Source: a virus. From it: DNA of 29,588 bases. The notes below the pieces were generated by a model. That model was given only the letters and a program-made list of their open reading frames with translations. It ran no database searches and was not told the origin of the DNA. Position 1 is the first letter of the stretch. The number at the start of each line of letters is the position of its first letter. This document shows, in pieces, positions 1 through 7,352 of the stretch. Location of the stretch: IMG/VR virus record IMGVR_UViG_3300049733_000392, positions 1-29,588 of that record. The stretch is one strand, 5' to 3'. The position numbers and the translations under genes are program-made.

Positions 1-194
1 TTTACGATCTCATCAATCGCTTGATTCATTGCAAGATTGTAGTCGTAATCAGAAATTTCATCTGAAACAACTGCAATTCTTGCCAACATTCCTGATGTGT
101 TGTAGCCAGCACGCATGTCCCAAGCAAGCCAGGCATCCCATTCATCAAACGGAGAGTGGGGGTTGTCAACAGTTGTGAGCATGGAGACGATCAT
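1..194 (-). CDS. Conserved phage protein, N-terminal part (runs off the window)
   Basis: The frame starts at ATG 194 and stays open to base 1, giving 64 residues. It lies three bases after the stop of the RNA-polymerase-like gene, and an AAGGAGAAGGAGAG ribosome-binding stretch sits inside the tail of that gene, so the two are probably translationally coupled. The visible part reads MIVSMLTTVDNPHSPFDEW and continues with an aromatic/acidic stretch and a helix ending in AIDEIV. From memory this resembles a small family found beside similar DFDGD proteins in phages of Gram-positive bacteria; its function is unknown to me. The C-terminus is missing because the window ends. Confidence 0.8.
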   Translation of the reverse strand, partial: MIVSMLTTVDNPHSPFDEWDAWLAWDMRAGYNTSGMLARIAVVSDEISDYDYNLAMNQAIDEIV

Positions 195-197
195 TGA

Positions 198-2972
198 TTA
201 CTCTCCTTCTCCTTCTCTGTTGTGCAATCCTCTATCAAGCGTAGATGTTGAAACACCAAGAGCTTCTGCAATCTCAGCCTGGGTGTACCCCAAACTGATC
301 ATGTCCTGGGCTCTACTCAACTTGGCGGGGGTCATAGCTACAGCTTCACGGGGGATGGCGTGTTGTTTGATGATGTCCATGTCTGCACTATCCAAGATGT
401 CACGGAGCTTTGTATCACTAATGGCGCCCGCTTGAATAGCATCCCACTCCTCTGAGGTGACCTCAATCTTGTCCCTGGCAGCGCCTGTTCTACGACGGGC
501 TTCCTCAAGTGCCTGGAACTTCACCTTCTTCTCTTCCTCTTTCGTCATTGCAGGATTCGCATTCTTCTTCTGCTTGAAGATTGCATTAGCCTGCGCTTGA
601 GCCCGTCTTTCACGGGGCTTGTTCTCTACGACGAGGGTGAGTTTTGCATTGAGGGAGGCTACTTCTTTTGCATAGGTCTCGGCAGCAGAGGCACTCTTTT
701 TGGTAGGGGGGAGCAAAAGAGATTGACGCCTAGCCTCATTAGCCATGCCCTTCAACGCATTGGAGTGAGTAGCATACACACCCTCAATTACAGAACCGGA
801 TGATAGGGTGAATGCATCCTCCGTCTCTGCCAACTTGTTGACCTTGGTGGTTCTAGGTACAACCTCTCCGGTCTTCTTATCGACTATGGTCCTTCCCGTT
901 TCTTGGTACATCTTCTTTCCGGTACGGGGGTCAATTGGACCACCCTGGGAGGAGAGTCTATCTTTCCTCTCCGGTACCATCTCCGTTGACTTCTTCCTTG
1001 AAATCAACGTTGCTGCACCAGCATCAGGCCTACCTTGGTACTTCTCCTTCAAAGCCCGGATACCATTGTCGGTTGCCGACTGCTTGATGTTCAAGCTATG
1101 CTTCTCAGAGTCGATGACCACCATTGAATGACGAACAGCCCTAGCTATCTCAGAAGTACTAGCACCTTTGATCGTCATGTCAGTAATCAGGTTTGAAATG
1201 TCGCCCATCTCTCGCTGCATTTGCCCTGGGTTTGGGCCCTTAGGTCCATACTCAACAGTTCTTTTTGCAGCGTTCCAATGTCCACCATCGACAGTCTTCA
1301 TTCCGTCATATGGGGGATAGGCATTCTTCGTATCGAAGTTCTTCAGCTCATGCAGAGGTGTGCCTGATCTGATTCTTCCCTGATTGTTGGGAATCACCAA
1401 TACTGTGTCGCCGTCAAAGTCGGCACCAGAAAGGTGTTGGGCTACTCGAGAGTTGATACCAATCGCATCACGAGGTTGGAGACCAACAGTGCGCCGTGAT
1501 TCAGCATGCTTGTTGTTGACAGTCAGCTCTGGGATCTCGAATGTTCCACCATGGGGGTATCTAATTAAAGCTACCGTCTCCCCATTGTTGAAGTGCGGAG
1601 CATACACTTCATGATCACCAAGAGATTCGATCGGCAAGATAACTTGCCAACGTTGACGAGGCAGCTGTGCAGCTTTGAGGTGTACTGCAGCAGCATCTGT
1701 CTCATCAGCAAACTGCAAAAGCAGCTTCTGCTTGACTGTTGGGTTTGTTGACGCCATGATCTTGTCATACTCAGCTTGCCGAGATTCATGGGTCATGTTG
1801 AGCTGTGTGCGAGCAATTTCTGGATCTTGCTTTGACAGCATCTGAGCCGAGATGGTCTTTGACCACTTGGTCCAGTCACCTTCTTCACGAAGGATGTTCA
1901 TCACAGATGAGACATTGCCGTCATCATCCAGAATTTGACGCTTGAGAACGGCTCCGAACGGGTTGTCCGGATCGATCTTGCCGTGTTCGTCCCGCATGTC
2001 CTTGAAGGCGTCATGCTTATTGCCAGTATCACTCTTGTTCGTGTTGAACATGAGATCAACACCATCAGGAAGATCGTCTTTGTAGACAGCCATTCCCTTG
2101 AGGTAGTGATGATCATCAACTTGAATACGAACTTGAGCGTATCTCGAGTTACCAAGAGATACATCGGTGACATCTGGACGAACATAGATAACGCCATCTG
2201 CCTCTGATCCACCTTGCTCGGCATAACGAACAGCAACACGCTTCGAAGAAATCGGGAGGGGGGTTTTAATCCCAAGAGCGGTCCGCCCACCATCATCCGA
2301 GAACTCTTGCATGGAACCGAATGTACCAGAGTCAACGTAAGGTTTGACATCGTGCCAACTCATACCAGGGGCAGCAAGAACTTGAAAGGTTGTCATCTTG
2401 CCAGTCCCAAGCTGCATGACCTTATACTCGTACTTGGTGTACCCATCTTCAGCTAGAGCAGAAATGGCGATGTCTTTCTTTTCTTTGCTGACGCCCATGT
2501 AGTTTTCCGTGCCAAACCCAACATCGACAACCTTGTCTTTGTCGACTTGAGCCTTCAACATTGCTGTTGTACCACGAATGGCGTTTTGTTTGTCAGCTTG
2601 AGATGCGGCAAGCAACGTGCGATATGTTGATTCTGGAATGCCCATCTCTTTGGCAGCAGCTACATTCGAAACACCTGCCTCACTGAGCCTGACAGCTTGA
2701 GCGACTTCAGCTTCCTTCTTCTCACTTTTGGCGATAGCCTTCGCCTCACGAAGCTTTTTGACAGACCCTTCGCCTGTGTAGTCGTCAATAAGCCCCATCT
2801 CTTTAGCTGCTTGCTTTTCGCTGAGCCCCCATTCTTTCATGTACTTTTCGCACATTTCAAGAAATGACATGCTTCGCTGGTACGAGTCGTCGCCAGACCC
2901 CCAAGGGTACCGCCCAGACCGCCGGAGGATTCCATAGTGCTCGAGATACACAGATTCGTCTAGGATCACCAT
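198..2972 (-). CDS. Two-barrel (DFDGD) RNA-polymerase-like protein, YonO-like
   Basis: This is a 924-aa protein. Residues 517-522 read ADFDGD (Asp518, Asp520, Asp522), the metal-binding signature of the beta-prime barrel in multisubunit RNA polymerases and of single-chain relatives such as SPbeta YonO. Upstream, YPHGGTFEIPEL (about 472-483) resembles the Arg/Pro-rich strand before that barrel. NTNKS (Lys313) and LKGMAVY (Lys292) lie where the first barrel, with its catalytic lysines, would be expected. Short HTH-like segments occur near 48-60, 95-121 and 890-915. The N-terminus holds YLEHYGILRRSGRYPWG, similar to the HYGIxGMKWG motif of phage head-associated proteins. The ATG overlaps the end of the nuclease gene and follows AAGGGGGG. 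The barrel signature is clear. RNA polymerase activity is inferred, and a virion location is speculative. Confidence 0.72.
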   Translation of the reverse strand: MVILDESVYLEHYGILRRSGRYPWGSGDDSYQRSMSFLEMCEKYMKEWGLSEKQAAKEMGLIDDYTGEGSVKKLREAKAIAKSEKKEAEVAQAVRLSEAGVSNVAAAKEMGIPESTYRTLLAASQADKQNAIRGTTAMLKAQVDKDKVVDVGFGTENYMGVSKEKKDIAISALAEDGYTKYEYKVMQLGTGKMTTFQVLAAPGMSWHDVKPYVDSGTFGSMQEFSDDGGRTALGIKTPLPISSKRVAVRYAEQGGSEADGVIYVRPDVTDVSLGNSRYAQVRIQVDDHHYLKGMAVYKDDLPDGVDLMFNTNKSDTGNKHDAFKDMRDEHGKIDPDNPFGAVLKRQILDDDGNVSSVMNILREEGDWTKWSKTISAQMLSKQDPEIARTQLNMTHESRQAEYDKIMASTNPTVKQKLLLQFADETDAAAVHLKAAQLPRQRWQVILPIESLGDHEVYAPHFNNGETVALIRYPHGGTFEIPELTVNNKHAESRRTVGLQPRDAIGINSRVAQHLSGADFDGDTVLVIPNNQGRIRSGTPLHELKNFDTKNAYPPYDGMKTVDGGHWNAAKRTVEYGPKGPNPGQMQREMGDISNLITDMTIKGASTSEIARAVRHSMVVIDSEKHSLNIKQSATDNGIRALKEKYQGRPDAGAATLISRKKSTEMVPERKDRLSSQGGPIDPRTGKKMYQETGRTIVDKKTGEVVPRTTKVNKLAETEDAFTLSSGSVIEGVYATHSNALKGMANEARRQSLLLPPTKKSASAAETYAKEVASLNAKLTLVVENKPRERRAQAQANAIFKQKKNANPAMTKEEEKKVKFQALEEARRRTGAARDKIEVTSEEWDAIQAGAISDTKLRDILDSADMDIIKQHAIPREAVAMTPAKLSRAQDMISLGYTQAEIAEALGVSTSTLDRGLHNREGEGE

Positions 2973-3526
2973 TCCCCCCTTACCTTGAAGTCTTCGATTG
3001 CTTGGTCAAACGCCACGATCTTCTCCATGATGCGAGCAATCACTTCAGGATATGGCTCAAACACCTTGATGCTGTCGTTTTGGTAGATGCGCAACTCAAC
3101 CCCGATATCATGTGGCGATATGATGTATTCGAGGCAGAATAATGCAGCATAGACCTCCAGTTGATGTTGGGATCCGTCTAACACACCGGTTTTCAGGTCG
3201 TGGACTCTCAGAAGATCACTACGGAAGCAGATGGTGTCTGCATGGCCATAACAATTCGGAGAGTAGTACAGCGGCTGCTCCACAGACATGTGATAGCCAA
3301 TAGCATCATTGACATACATGCTGAGAGTCTTCTGCTCGTCTGGTAGTCGAATTCCCAAACGAATAGCCTCATGAGCGAAGGCGTGGAGTTCGGTACCTCG
3401 TACAGAAGCACGATGCGCAACATATCGTGCCTCCAGCTTCTGTTCGTTGTAGTTGATCCAGTGGTAGTTGCTCGGACTTAGGAAGGCGTGCTTACCGTCC
3501 AAATCGGAATGTGTGTTGAAGTTCAT
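2966..3526 (-). CDS. PD-(D/E)XK nuclease (Cas4/RecB-like)
   Basis: A 186-aa protein with the ordered motifs of a PD-(D/E)XK exonuclease: GHAD at 94-97, HDLKTG with Asp110 and Lys112, and QLEVYA with Gln122, the usual GxxD / DxK / QxxxY series of the RecB/Cas4 group. An upstream ELHAFAHEA segment (47-55) supplies a candidate N-terminal helix with histidines. No cysteine cluster for an Fe-S centre is evident, so it is closer to plain phage exonucleases than to full Cas4. The start overlaps the end of the VRR-NUC gene, and its stop overlaps the start of the polymerase-like gene, implying one transcript. A likely role is DNA end processing in recombination or replication. Confidence 0.8.
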   Translation of the reverse strand: MNFNTHSDLDGKHAFLSPSNYHWINYNEQKLEARYVAHRASVRGTELHAFAHEAIRLGIRLPDEQKTLSMYVNDAIGYHMSVEQPLYYSPNCYGHADTICFRSDLLRVHDLKTGVLDGSQHQLEVYAALFCLEYIISPHDIGVELRIYQNDSIKVFEPYPEVIARIMEKIVAFDQAIEDFKVRGEW

Positions 3527-3788
3527 TTAGCACATCCTCTTCGATCTCTGGCCAGATGTATGATGCGAATGACATCTTGTCAAAGAGCTCGATGTAGTAG
3601 TCCTGATTCGGTCTTGTCGGTGCATTGGCACTGAGTTTGACTTCTAGCATTGCCCAGAATTCTCCACAGAGAACTATCAGGTCTGGCACCCCTTGAAGGT
3701 AAGCGGTGTCATTCTTGAGAACTATGCAACCAGGAAAACGGCGTTCAATCCTCTGGATCAGTTGGGCTTGGTAATCCCTCTCCCGCAT
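3492..3788 (-). CDS. VRR-NUC domain nuclease
   Basis: Called from ATG 3788 because GGAGG lies six bases upstream; the frame is open further (to 3878), but those residues overlap the preceding membrane-protein gene and look unrelated. The 98-aa product matches a minimal VRR-NUC domain: an N-terminal helix with Glu residues, KNDTAYLQGVPDLIVL with Pro35-Asp36, then LEVK (Glu49, Lys51) and NQ (Gln62). These are the catalytic residues of the PD-(D/E)XK superfamily in its VRR-NUC form, which in phages often acts as a Holliday-junction or structure-specific nuclease. It overlaps the upstream membrane gene by 44 bases and the downstream nuclease by 35 bases, so all three should be co-expressed. Confidence 0.82.
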   Translation of the reverse strand: MRERDYQAQLIQRIERRFPGCIVLKNDTAYLQGVPDLIVLCGEFWAMLEVKLSANAPTRPNQDYYIELFDKMSFASYIWPEIEEDVLNELQHTFRFGR

Positions 3789-4173
3789 GCTCAACCTCCA
3801 ATTCTCGGATCTCTCTCCGTTCTCGTCTCTCGGCATCCTGGGCATAGCGCAGTGCTTGGTACGTGGCAGACACAGCACCAGCTAGAGCGCCTATTCCAGT
3901 CGCTGCGAGAGTGATGAACTCCGAATCTCTGATGGCAACAGCGGCCAAGATTGACACGAGGCTGAGGACGGAGAGGGATAGTACGAGGCCTACTGGAGGT
4001 ACAAATTGGGCTGCCTTGAGTAATGCCCAGACAAAGACAAAAGTGATACCAACTGTCGCTCCAAGAAACAGCAGTAGCTGTGAATTCGTGAAGTCAAACC
4101 TGAACGTTGGCTGCAAATCGTCTTCGTTGGGAGGCACTGTCGTTGCCAGAATCACCCCCAGTTGTGAATACAT
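3745..4173 (-). CDS. Multi-span membrane protein of unknown function
   Basis: Called from ATG 4173, which is preceded by GGGAGGT with a four-base gap. A longer in-frame start exists at ATG 4212, but it lies about where transcription from the promoter at 4221-4245 should begin and has no ribosome-binding site. The 142-aa product has three hydrophobic segments, at roughly residues 32-53, 58-79 and 83-103, then a charged tail rich in Arg and Glu (ERRERREIRELE). A short N-terminal region precedes the first span. The topology would allow a holin-like role, but nothing specific supports that. It is the first gene after a shared-type promoter, like the small membrane-protein units at 17-22 kb. Confidence 0.75.
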   Translation of the reverse strand: MYSQLGVILATTVPPNEDDLQPTFRFDFTNSQLLLFLGATVGITFVFVWALLKAAQFVPPVGLVLSLSVLSLVSILAAVAIRDSEFITLAATGIGALAGAVSATYQALRYAQDAERRERREIRELEVEHAGEGLPSPTDPED

Positions 4174-4220
4174 CAGACCTCCCAAAAAATCAAAGGGATT
4201 GTCAAATGACATTCCCTATC

Positions 4221-4245
4221 ATTATAGGAGTTGTAGATCGTGCGA
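4221..4245 (-). promoter_or_regulatory. Shared promoter, copy 1
   Basis: Minus-strand TCGCA (4241-4245), 14 nt, TATAAT (4221-4226). It belongs to the 11-copy family with invariant spacing. It begins inside the gap just after the HNH gene stop and drives the 142-aa membrane protein and the nuclease/RNA-polymerase-like genes beyond. The next bases (GATAGGG) differ from most other copies. Confidence 0.75.
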
Positions 4246-4257
4246 CACAGTACGAGG

Positions 4258-4749
4258 TCAAATTAGAGTGTAGATGTCACCTGTGGGAAACACACCTCGA
4301 CCGCTGAGGGCCGAATTGTAGACCGATTCCCACAAAATGCCGTCTGCCATGCCAGCAAGCATGGTGCTGGGATAGCGAACTTTGGTGGTCTGATTGGCGA
4401 TCGGAATCCGATACTCGTGGGGTATGGGGCGGCTGAACTGATTGCGATACTTCCAGGCGTACCACCGTGGCCTCCAGGCGAGATTTAGGTAGTAATTGTT
4501 GTGCTGATGCCCATCCATGTGAATTGGGACGTCTGAGGGCATTCTAGGGCCCTCTGAGAAGGCCTCAGCTACCATCAGCGCCACAGAGCGTGTGAACGGG
4601 ACGCCATCTTGGAACATTGTGGCTTTTGTGACCCCAGATTGGTTGATTGAGAGCTTCAAACGGCGATTTGTGGTCTTGGAGAACACATCTCCGTGGTCTG
4701 AGATCTCGTAAGCGGGGAAATCTGGGATTCTAGCCCATCTTTCGCTCAT
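4258..4749 (-). CDS. HNH endonuclease with NUMOD4 motif
   Basis: A 163-aa protein. Residues 1-45 (ERWARIPDFPAYEISDHGDV and onward) match the NUMOD4 motif that precedes HNH nucleases in phage homing endonucleases. The HNH core is HMDG (His77, Asp79) followed by NN at 84-85 and NLAW at 89-92. The usual first histidine before VAEAF appears to be replaced, so catalytic competence is uncertain. The tail (about 112-163) could carry a DNA-binding segment. AAAGGAGGAGAA just upstream of the ATG is a strong ribosome-binding site. It sits between the SF2 helicase and a membrane-protein gene, flanked on the helicase side by a 23-bp imperfect direct repeat, consistent with a mobile free-standing homing gene. 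Confidence 0.8.
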   Translation of the reverse strand: MSERWARIPDFPAYEISDHGDVFSKTTNRRLKLSINQSGVTKATMFQDGVPFTRSVALMVAEAFSEGPRMPSDVPIHMDGHQHNNYYLNLAWRPRWYAWKYRNQFSRPIPHEYRIPIANQTTKVRYPSTMLAGMADGILWESVYNSALSGRGVFPTGDIYTLI

Positions 4750-4847
4750 TTCTCCTCCTTTGGACGGTTTGTGGTCATTTGGACGTTTTTAGAGTGCCAT
4801 ATATTCTTTTACAAAAACACGGGGGTTAGTACTAGGTGATACCACAT

Positions 4848-4870
4848 CGTACTATCCTCTGTTTGAAATT
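4848..4870. repeat. Imperfect direct repeat, copy A (partner 4948-4970)
   Basis: The two 23-base copies match at 21 positions and are exactly 100 bases apart. This copy is in the gap between the SF2 helicase and the HNH gene; copy B covers the last codons of the helicase gene. Both contain CGTACTATCCTCT. A shorter related stretch (CTCGTACTAT) occurs at 6106-6115, just before the helicase start. Confidence 0.7.
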
Positions 4871-4925
4871 AACTACAATAGAGTAGGAAATGTCCCTTGT
4901 TTTGTCCAAGAAAATGCCCAAAACA

Positions 4926-6095
4926 CTACCAATCAGCTATTTCACCTCGTACTATCCTCTCGTTGAAATTCTTCTTTTCCCGTAGAGACTGGGCAATTGA
5001 CCGATCGATCATTGCATCGCTTTGGAGGACGTAGTAGTACAAAGTGGCAAAAGGAGTGTCTAAACGATCAATTCGACCCAAACTTTGCATGAAATTCTTG
5101 TACGAGTACGTCAAACTGTAGTGTACCATTGCATTTGTGGCCACTGTTTCCCAAGCCTCAGCACCTGCCACATACTGTACCAAATACACCCAAGAGGCAC
5201 TATTTGGGATGGCTTCTTTGCGATGTCCGTTCCATTCAGCCACGTCCGTATCCTCTGCCAGCTTGCGCAGAATCTCCAGTTCGTAGTTGAAGTTGTAGAA
5301 GATAATCAGCTTCGGATGGCTCTTCAGAAGCGTCCGGATCATCTCCAAACGACTGGGATCGCTGTTGACAATCCTGCGCATCACCCGGAATAGTTCGGCT
5401 ACATCCCGGATTGGCGCATCCTCATAGACGTTCCAGCGGCTGCGTACGGCACGGTCCCAGAGCGCTTTGTCATACCCACAATCGAGGTAGTTGATGTTCC
5501 TCTCGGCATCTCTGAGATATGGCATCTCCACCAAGACTTCGTTGCGTAAACGCTCTAACTTCTCGACGTTCAGGTACCCCTTGATCAACGGGAACTTGAC
5601 TCGAGGCGCGTAGATTACATGCTGCATCCTGAAGTCAGTGATGTTCTTGTACCACCCGTTCGCTATGAAGATGGGGGCGTAATCGATCCAAGTGTCTCCG
5701 GGGGTAGCGCTAAGGAGAATCCAATGATTGCGCTTCGCAATCTTGAGGAAAAACCTGACCCAGGCTCCGTTACCAACCAGACGTTGCTCGTCGAAGATGA
5801 AGAACGCACCGTCATGGTCCACGTATCGTCCAATGTTGTTCCATGAATCGACAGTAAGAGTGCCAGCAAGCGAGACATCTGGTTCGGTCCCAATTCCAAA
5901 GTGAGCAGCTTCTCTGAGCCAATCCAAACTGTCACGTTTCTTTGCAGTGGTAATGACGATGATGTCACGTGGTGATTCTTTCTCCATGTAGTAACCCAAA
6001 GCAGTGAGAGATTTCCCACTGCCGACTCCGCCATACAAGACGCGCCCGTTTGCGAGCTGGGCGATAGCTTCTTTCTGATGCTCCATCAATTCCAT
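4926..6095 (-). CDS. SF2 (SNF2-like) DNA helicase
   Basis: Called from ATG 6095, preceded by AGGAGG with a six-base gap; the frame is open further upstream, but those residues are low-complexity readthrough of the neighbouring terminator and gene. The 389-aa product has the SF2 series: a Q-motif-like start (MEHQKEAI), Walker A GGVGSGKS at 22-29, Walker B-type DEQR at 102-105, motif III SATP at 129-132, and motif VI QSLGRIDR ending at 344. This is a compact helicase of the SNF2/DEAD-like type that phages often encode for replication or recombination. A strong terminator lies between it and the upstream gene. The HNH gene follows after 176 bases. Confidence 0.85.
   Translation of the reverse strand: MELMEHQKEAIAQLANGRVLYGGVGSGKSLTALGYYMEKESPRDIIVITTAKKRDSLDWLREAAHFGIGTEPDVSLAGTLTVDSWNNIGRYVDHDGAFFIFDEQRLVGNGAWVRFFLKIAKRNHWILLSATPGDTWIDYAPIFIANGWYKNITDFRMQHVIYAPRVKFPLIKGYLNVEKLERLRNEVLVEMPYLRDAERNINYLDCGYDKALWDRAVRSRWNVYEDAPIRDVAELFRVMRRIVNSDPSRLEMIRTLLKSHPKLIIFYNFNYELEILRKLAEDTDVAEWNGHRKEAIPNSASWVYLVQYVAGAEAWETVATNAMVHYSLTYSYKNFMQSLGRIDRLDTPFATLYYYVLQSDAMIDRSIAQSLREKKNFNERIVRGEIADW
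4948..4970. repeat. Imperfect direct repeat, copy B (within helicase 3' end)
   Basis: Partner of 4848-4870, lying in the final codons of the SF2 helicase. The copy in the gap looks like a decayed duplicate of this gene end, or a repeated site. Confidence 0.7.
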
Positions 6096-6137
6096 TGCCC
6101 ACCTCCTCGTACTATGTGGCAAAAAGAAAGGAATTGT

Positions 6138-6159
6138 CCCCGGAGCCGAAGCCCCGGGG
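6138..6159 (-). terminator. Rho-independent terminator
   Basis: Minus-strand hairpin with a nine-pair stem (one G-T pair) closed by a TTCG tetraloop, followed by a T-rich tract (TTCCTTTCTTTTT). It ends the 130-aa gene and separates it from the helicase. Confidence 0.8.
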
Positions 6160-6165
6160 AAATTC

Positions 6166-6558
6166 TCAGATTGTTGGGATGTGGTGACCCTCTTCCGCCG
6201 CCAACTCTGATTGGCGCTGGAAGTAGTCTGCGATGCGCAGAAGCTCTTCCCTGTTGTCTGCGTTCGGAGCGAGCTTGATCGCCATGACGATTGCCGCAGC
6301 GTATGACGCCAGAGCCGGTGAGGCGAACAGATCCTGACGCCTGATGACCACCGCGTCCTGAAGCTCTGTCGAATCGACCTCTCGTCGAACGTCTTCAGCG
6401 AACGGTGCAGCATCGATCTCTGTTCCGAACAGGTTGCCGTGCTTGTCCCTCCACGGCGGGAGTGCGAGCTTGCCCATCATCTGCATGAATTCGTCTCGCT
6501 TGAACACGATGTATTTGTCATCGCTGTCCGAGTATGTGGCTCCGATTATGATGTCCAT
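6166..6558 (-). CDS. Conserved phage protein of unknown function (130 aa)
   Basis: Starts at ATG 6558, preceded by GAAAGGCAACA. The N-terminal third mixes beta-like stretches (MDIIIGATY, KYIVFKR). The C-terminal half is helical: an Ala-rich helix YAAAIVMAIKLAP followed by ELLRIADYFQRQSELAAEEG and a short tail ending in HIPTI. From memory, the ADYF-x-QxxxAA pattern is common in small actinophage proteins of unknown role. No catalytic motif is visible. It stands as a single-gene unit: a perfect inverted repeat lies 33 bases upstream and a strong terminator immediately downstream. Confidence 0.75.
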   Translation of the reverse strand: MDIIIGATYSDSDDKYIVFKRDEFMQMMGKLALPPWRDKHGNLFGTEIDAAPFAEDVRREVDSTELQDAVVIRRQDLFASPALASYAAAIVMAIKLAPNADNREELLRIADYFQRQSELAAEEGHHIPTI

Positions 6559-6590
6559 TGTTGCCTTTCGCTTTGTTGATCAAGTGCTCA

Positions 6591-6610
6591 GTATTGACTT
6601 CTGTCAATAC
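6591..6610. promoter_or_regulatory. Perfect inverted repeat upstream of the 130-aa gene (operator-like)
   Basis: GTATTGAC, a four-base centre, then GTCAATAC. On the minus strand it contains TTGACA, a consensus -35 element. No convincing -10 follows at the normal distance (CTTGAT is the best at 17 bases). It could be a repressor site over a promoter. Confidence 0.45.
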
Positions 6611-6682
6611 CGTACTGTTTCCCAAGGGGGGTGGTTATCAGTTTTGAGGGAGGCCCTCCGAGCCAGAGGAATTCCCTTGTGA

Positions 6683-6961
6683 CTACACTCCCGTGTAGTC
6701 GTCCGGACCAGTCTCGTCATTCCGCCCGATGACGACCGACTTCCCGAATGTGACGAGCTCTTTCGCCTCGTCCCCCTCAAAGGAGCCTCCGCCGTGCTCC
6801 TCATGGATCCAAACGGATTTGGACCCGCCGCCGAAGTAGCCTCCGGCGACTTCTTCCTCGTCCTCATCCACCCAGACGATCTCACGATCGCCGAAGTAAT
6901 GATCACGAGACTCGTACCGCTTGTGGCGGCCGAGGAATTGCTTTGCTTCTTCGAGTGTCAT
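6683..6961 (-). CDS. Small acidic phage protein (92 aa)
   Basis: Its ATG overlaps the stop of the preceding membrane-protein gene (TAATG), so the two are coupled. The product starts MTLEEAKQFLGRHKRYESRD and contains an acidic stretch WVDEDEEEVAGGYF (about 30-43) followed by a GGG turn and a second beta-like stretch KSVWIHEE. A further Glu/Asp-rich segment and a short DDYTGV tail close it. It looks like a small globular beta-rich protein. I recall similar actinophage proteins, all without assigned function. No membrane segment, signal or metal motif is visible. Confidence 0.72.
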   Translation of the reverse strand: MTLEEAKQFLGRHKRYESRDHYFGDREIVWVDEDEEEVAGGYFGGGSKSVWIHEEHGGGSFEGDEAKELVTFGKSVVIGRNDETGPDDYTGV

Positions 6962-7251
6962 TACATCTCACCTTGAATTTTGAAGCGCTCTGGGTTGTTT
7001 CTGATTGCTGTTGGGCTGCAACCAGCAACTTCTGCCATACGGCGAATACTTGCTGTTTCTTCGCCTGTTTGCGTATCCAGGACCCTGAAACCTGGATGCC
7101 CTCGCCGAACAAGTGTCTGCACGCCGCCAGGGGACTTGTACATGATTTGCACATTCTGTCCATACGACATGACGCCAACGACCACCCCACCAATGGCTAA
7201 TCCAAGGTAGAATTTCTTGTTCCGTTTGAAGTGATCCCTTACTTTCTCCAT
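6961..7251 (-). CDS. Membrane-anchored protein with C-terminal HTH-like segment
   Basis: A 96-aa protein with ribosome-binding site AAAGGGATGAC. The basic N-terminus KVRDHFKRNKKFY (3-15) leads into one transmembrane span (about 14-30). The C-terminal half (48-92) has a beta stretch FRVLDTQTGEE then IRRMAEVAGCSPTAIRNN, a NUMOD1- or HTH-like pattern (x-Ia-x-Aa-x3-Gcsp-x-tI). The N-terminal anchor motif K-[VI]-x2-H-x2-RN-x3-Y recurs in two other proteins of the window (154 aa and 124 aa). The gene is driven by shared promoter copy 2 through a leader of about 110 bases with two similar hairpins. A membrane-tethered DNA- or RNA-binding role is possible but unproven. Confidence 0.75.
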   Translation of the reverse strand: MEKVRDHFKRNKKFYLGLAIGGVVVGVMSYGQNVQIMYKSPGGVQTLVRRGHPGFRVLDTQTGEETASIRRMAEVAGCSPTAIRNNPERFKIQGEM

Positions 7252-7300
7252 GTCATCCCTTTCTATTAGTTTGTGGAGAAGAAAAGAAGAATAGCATTTT

Positions 7301-7352
7301 CGTGTGGTATCTAGTACCTTTTACACGGATAGTGCTGTATCTAGTACCGCAC
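7301..7352 (-). promoter_or_regulatory. Twin leader hairpins with identical CTAGA loops
   Basis: In the transcript from promoter copy 2, two successive hairpins (7352-7332, then 7327-7301) each present GGTACTAGATAC: stem GTA/TAC around a CTAGA loop, closed by GTGC/GCAC in the first and CGTGT/ACACG in the second. The 12-mer copies are 30 bases apart. They could be RNA regulatory elements or paired DNA operator sites. Confidence 0.5.
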
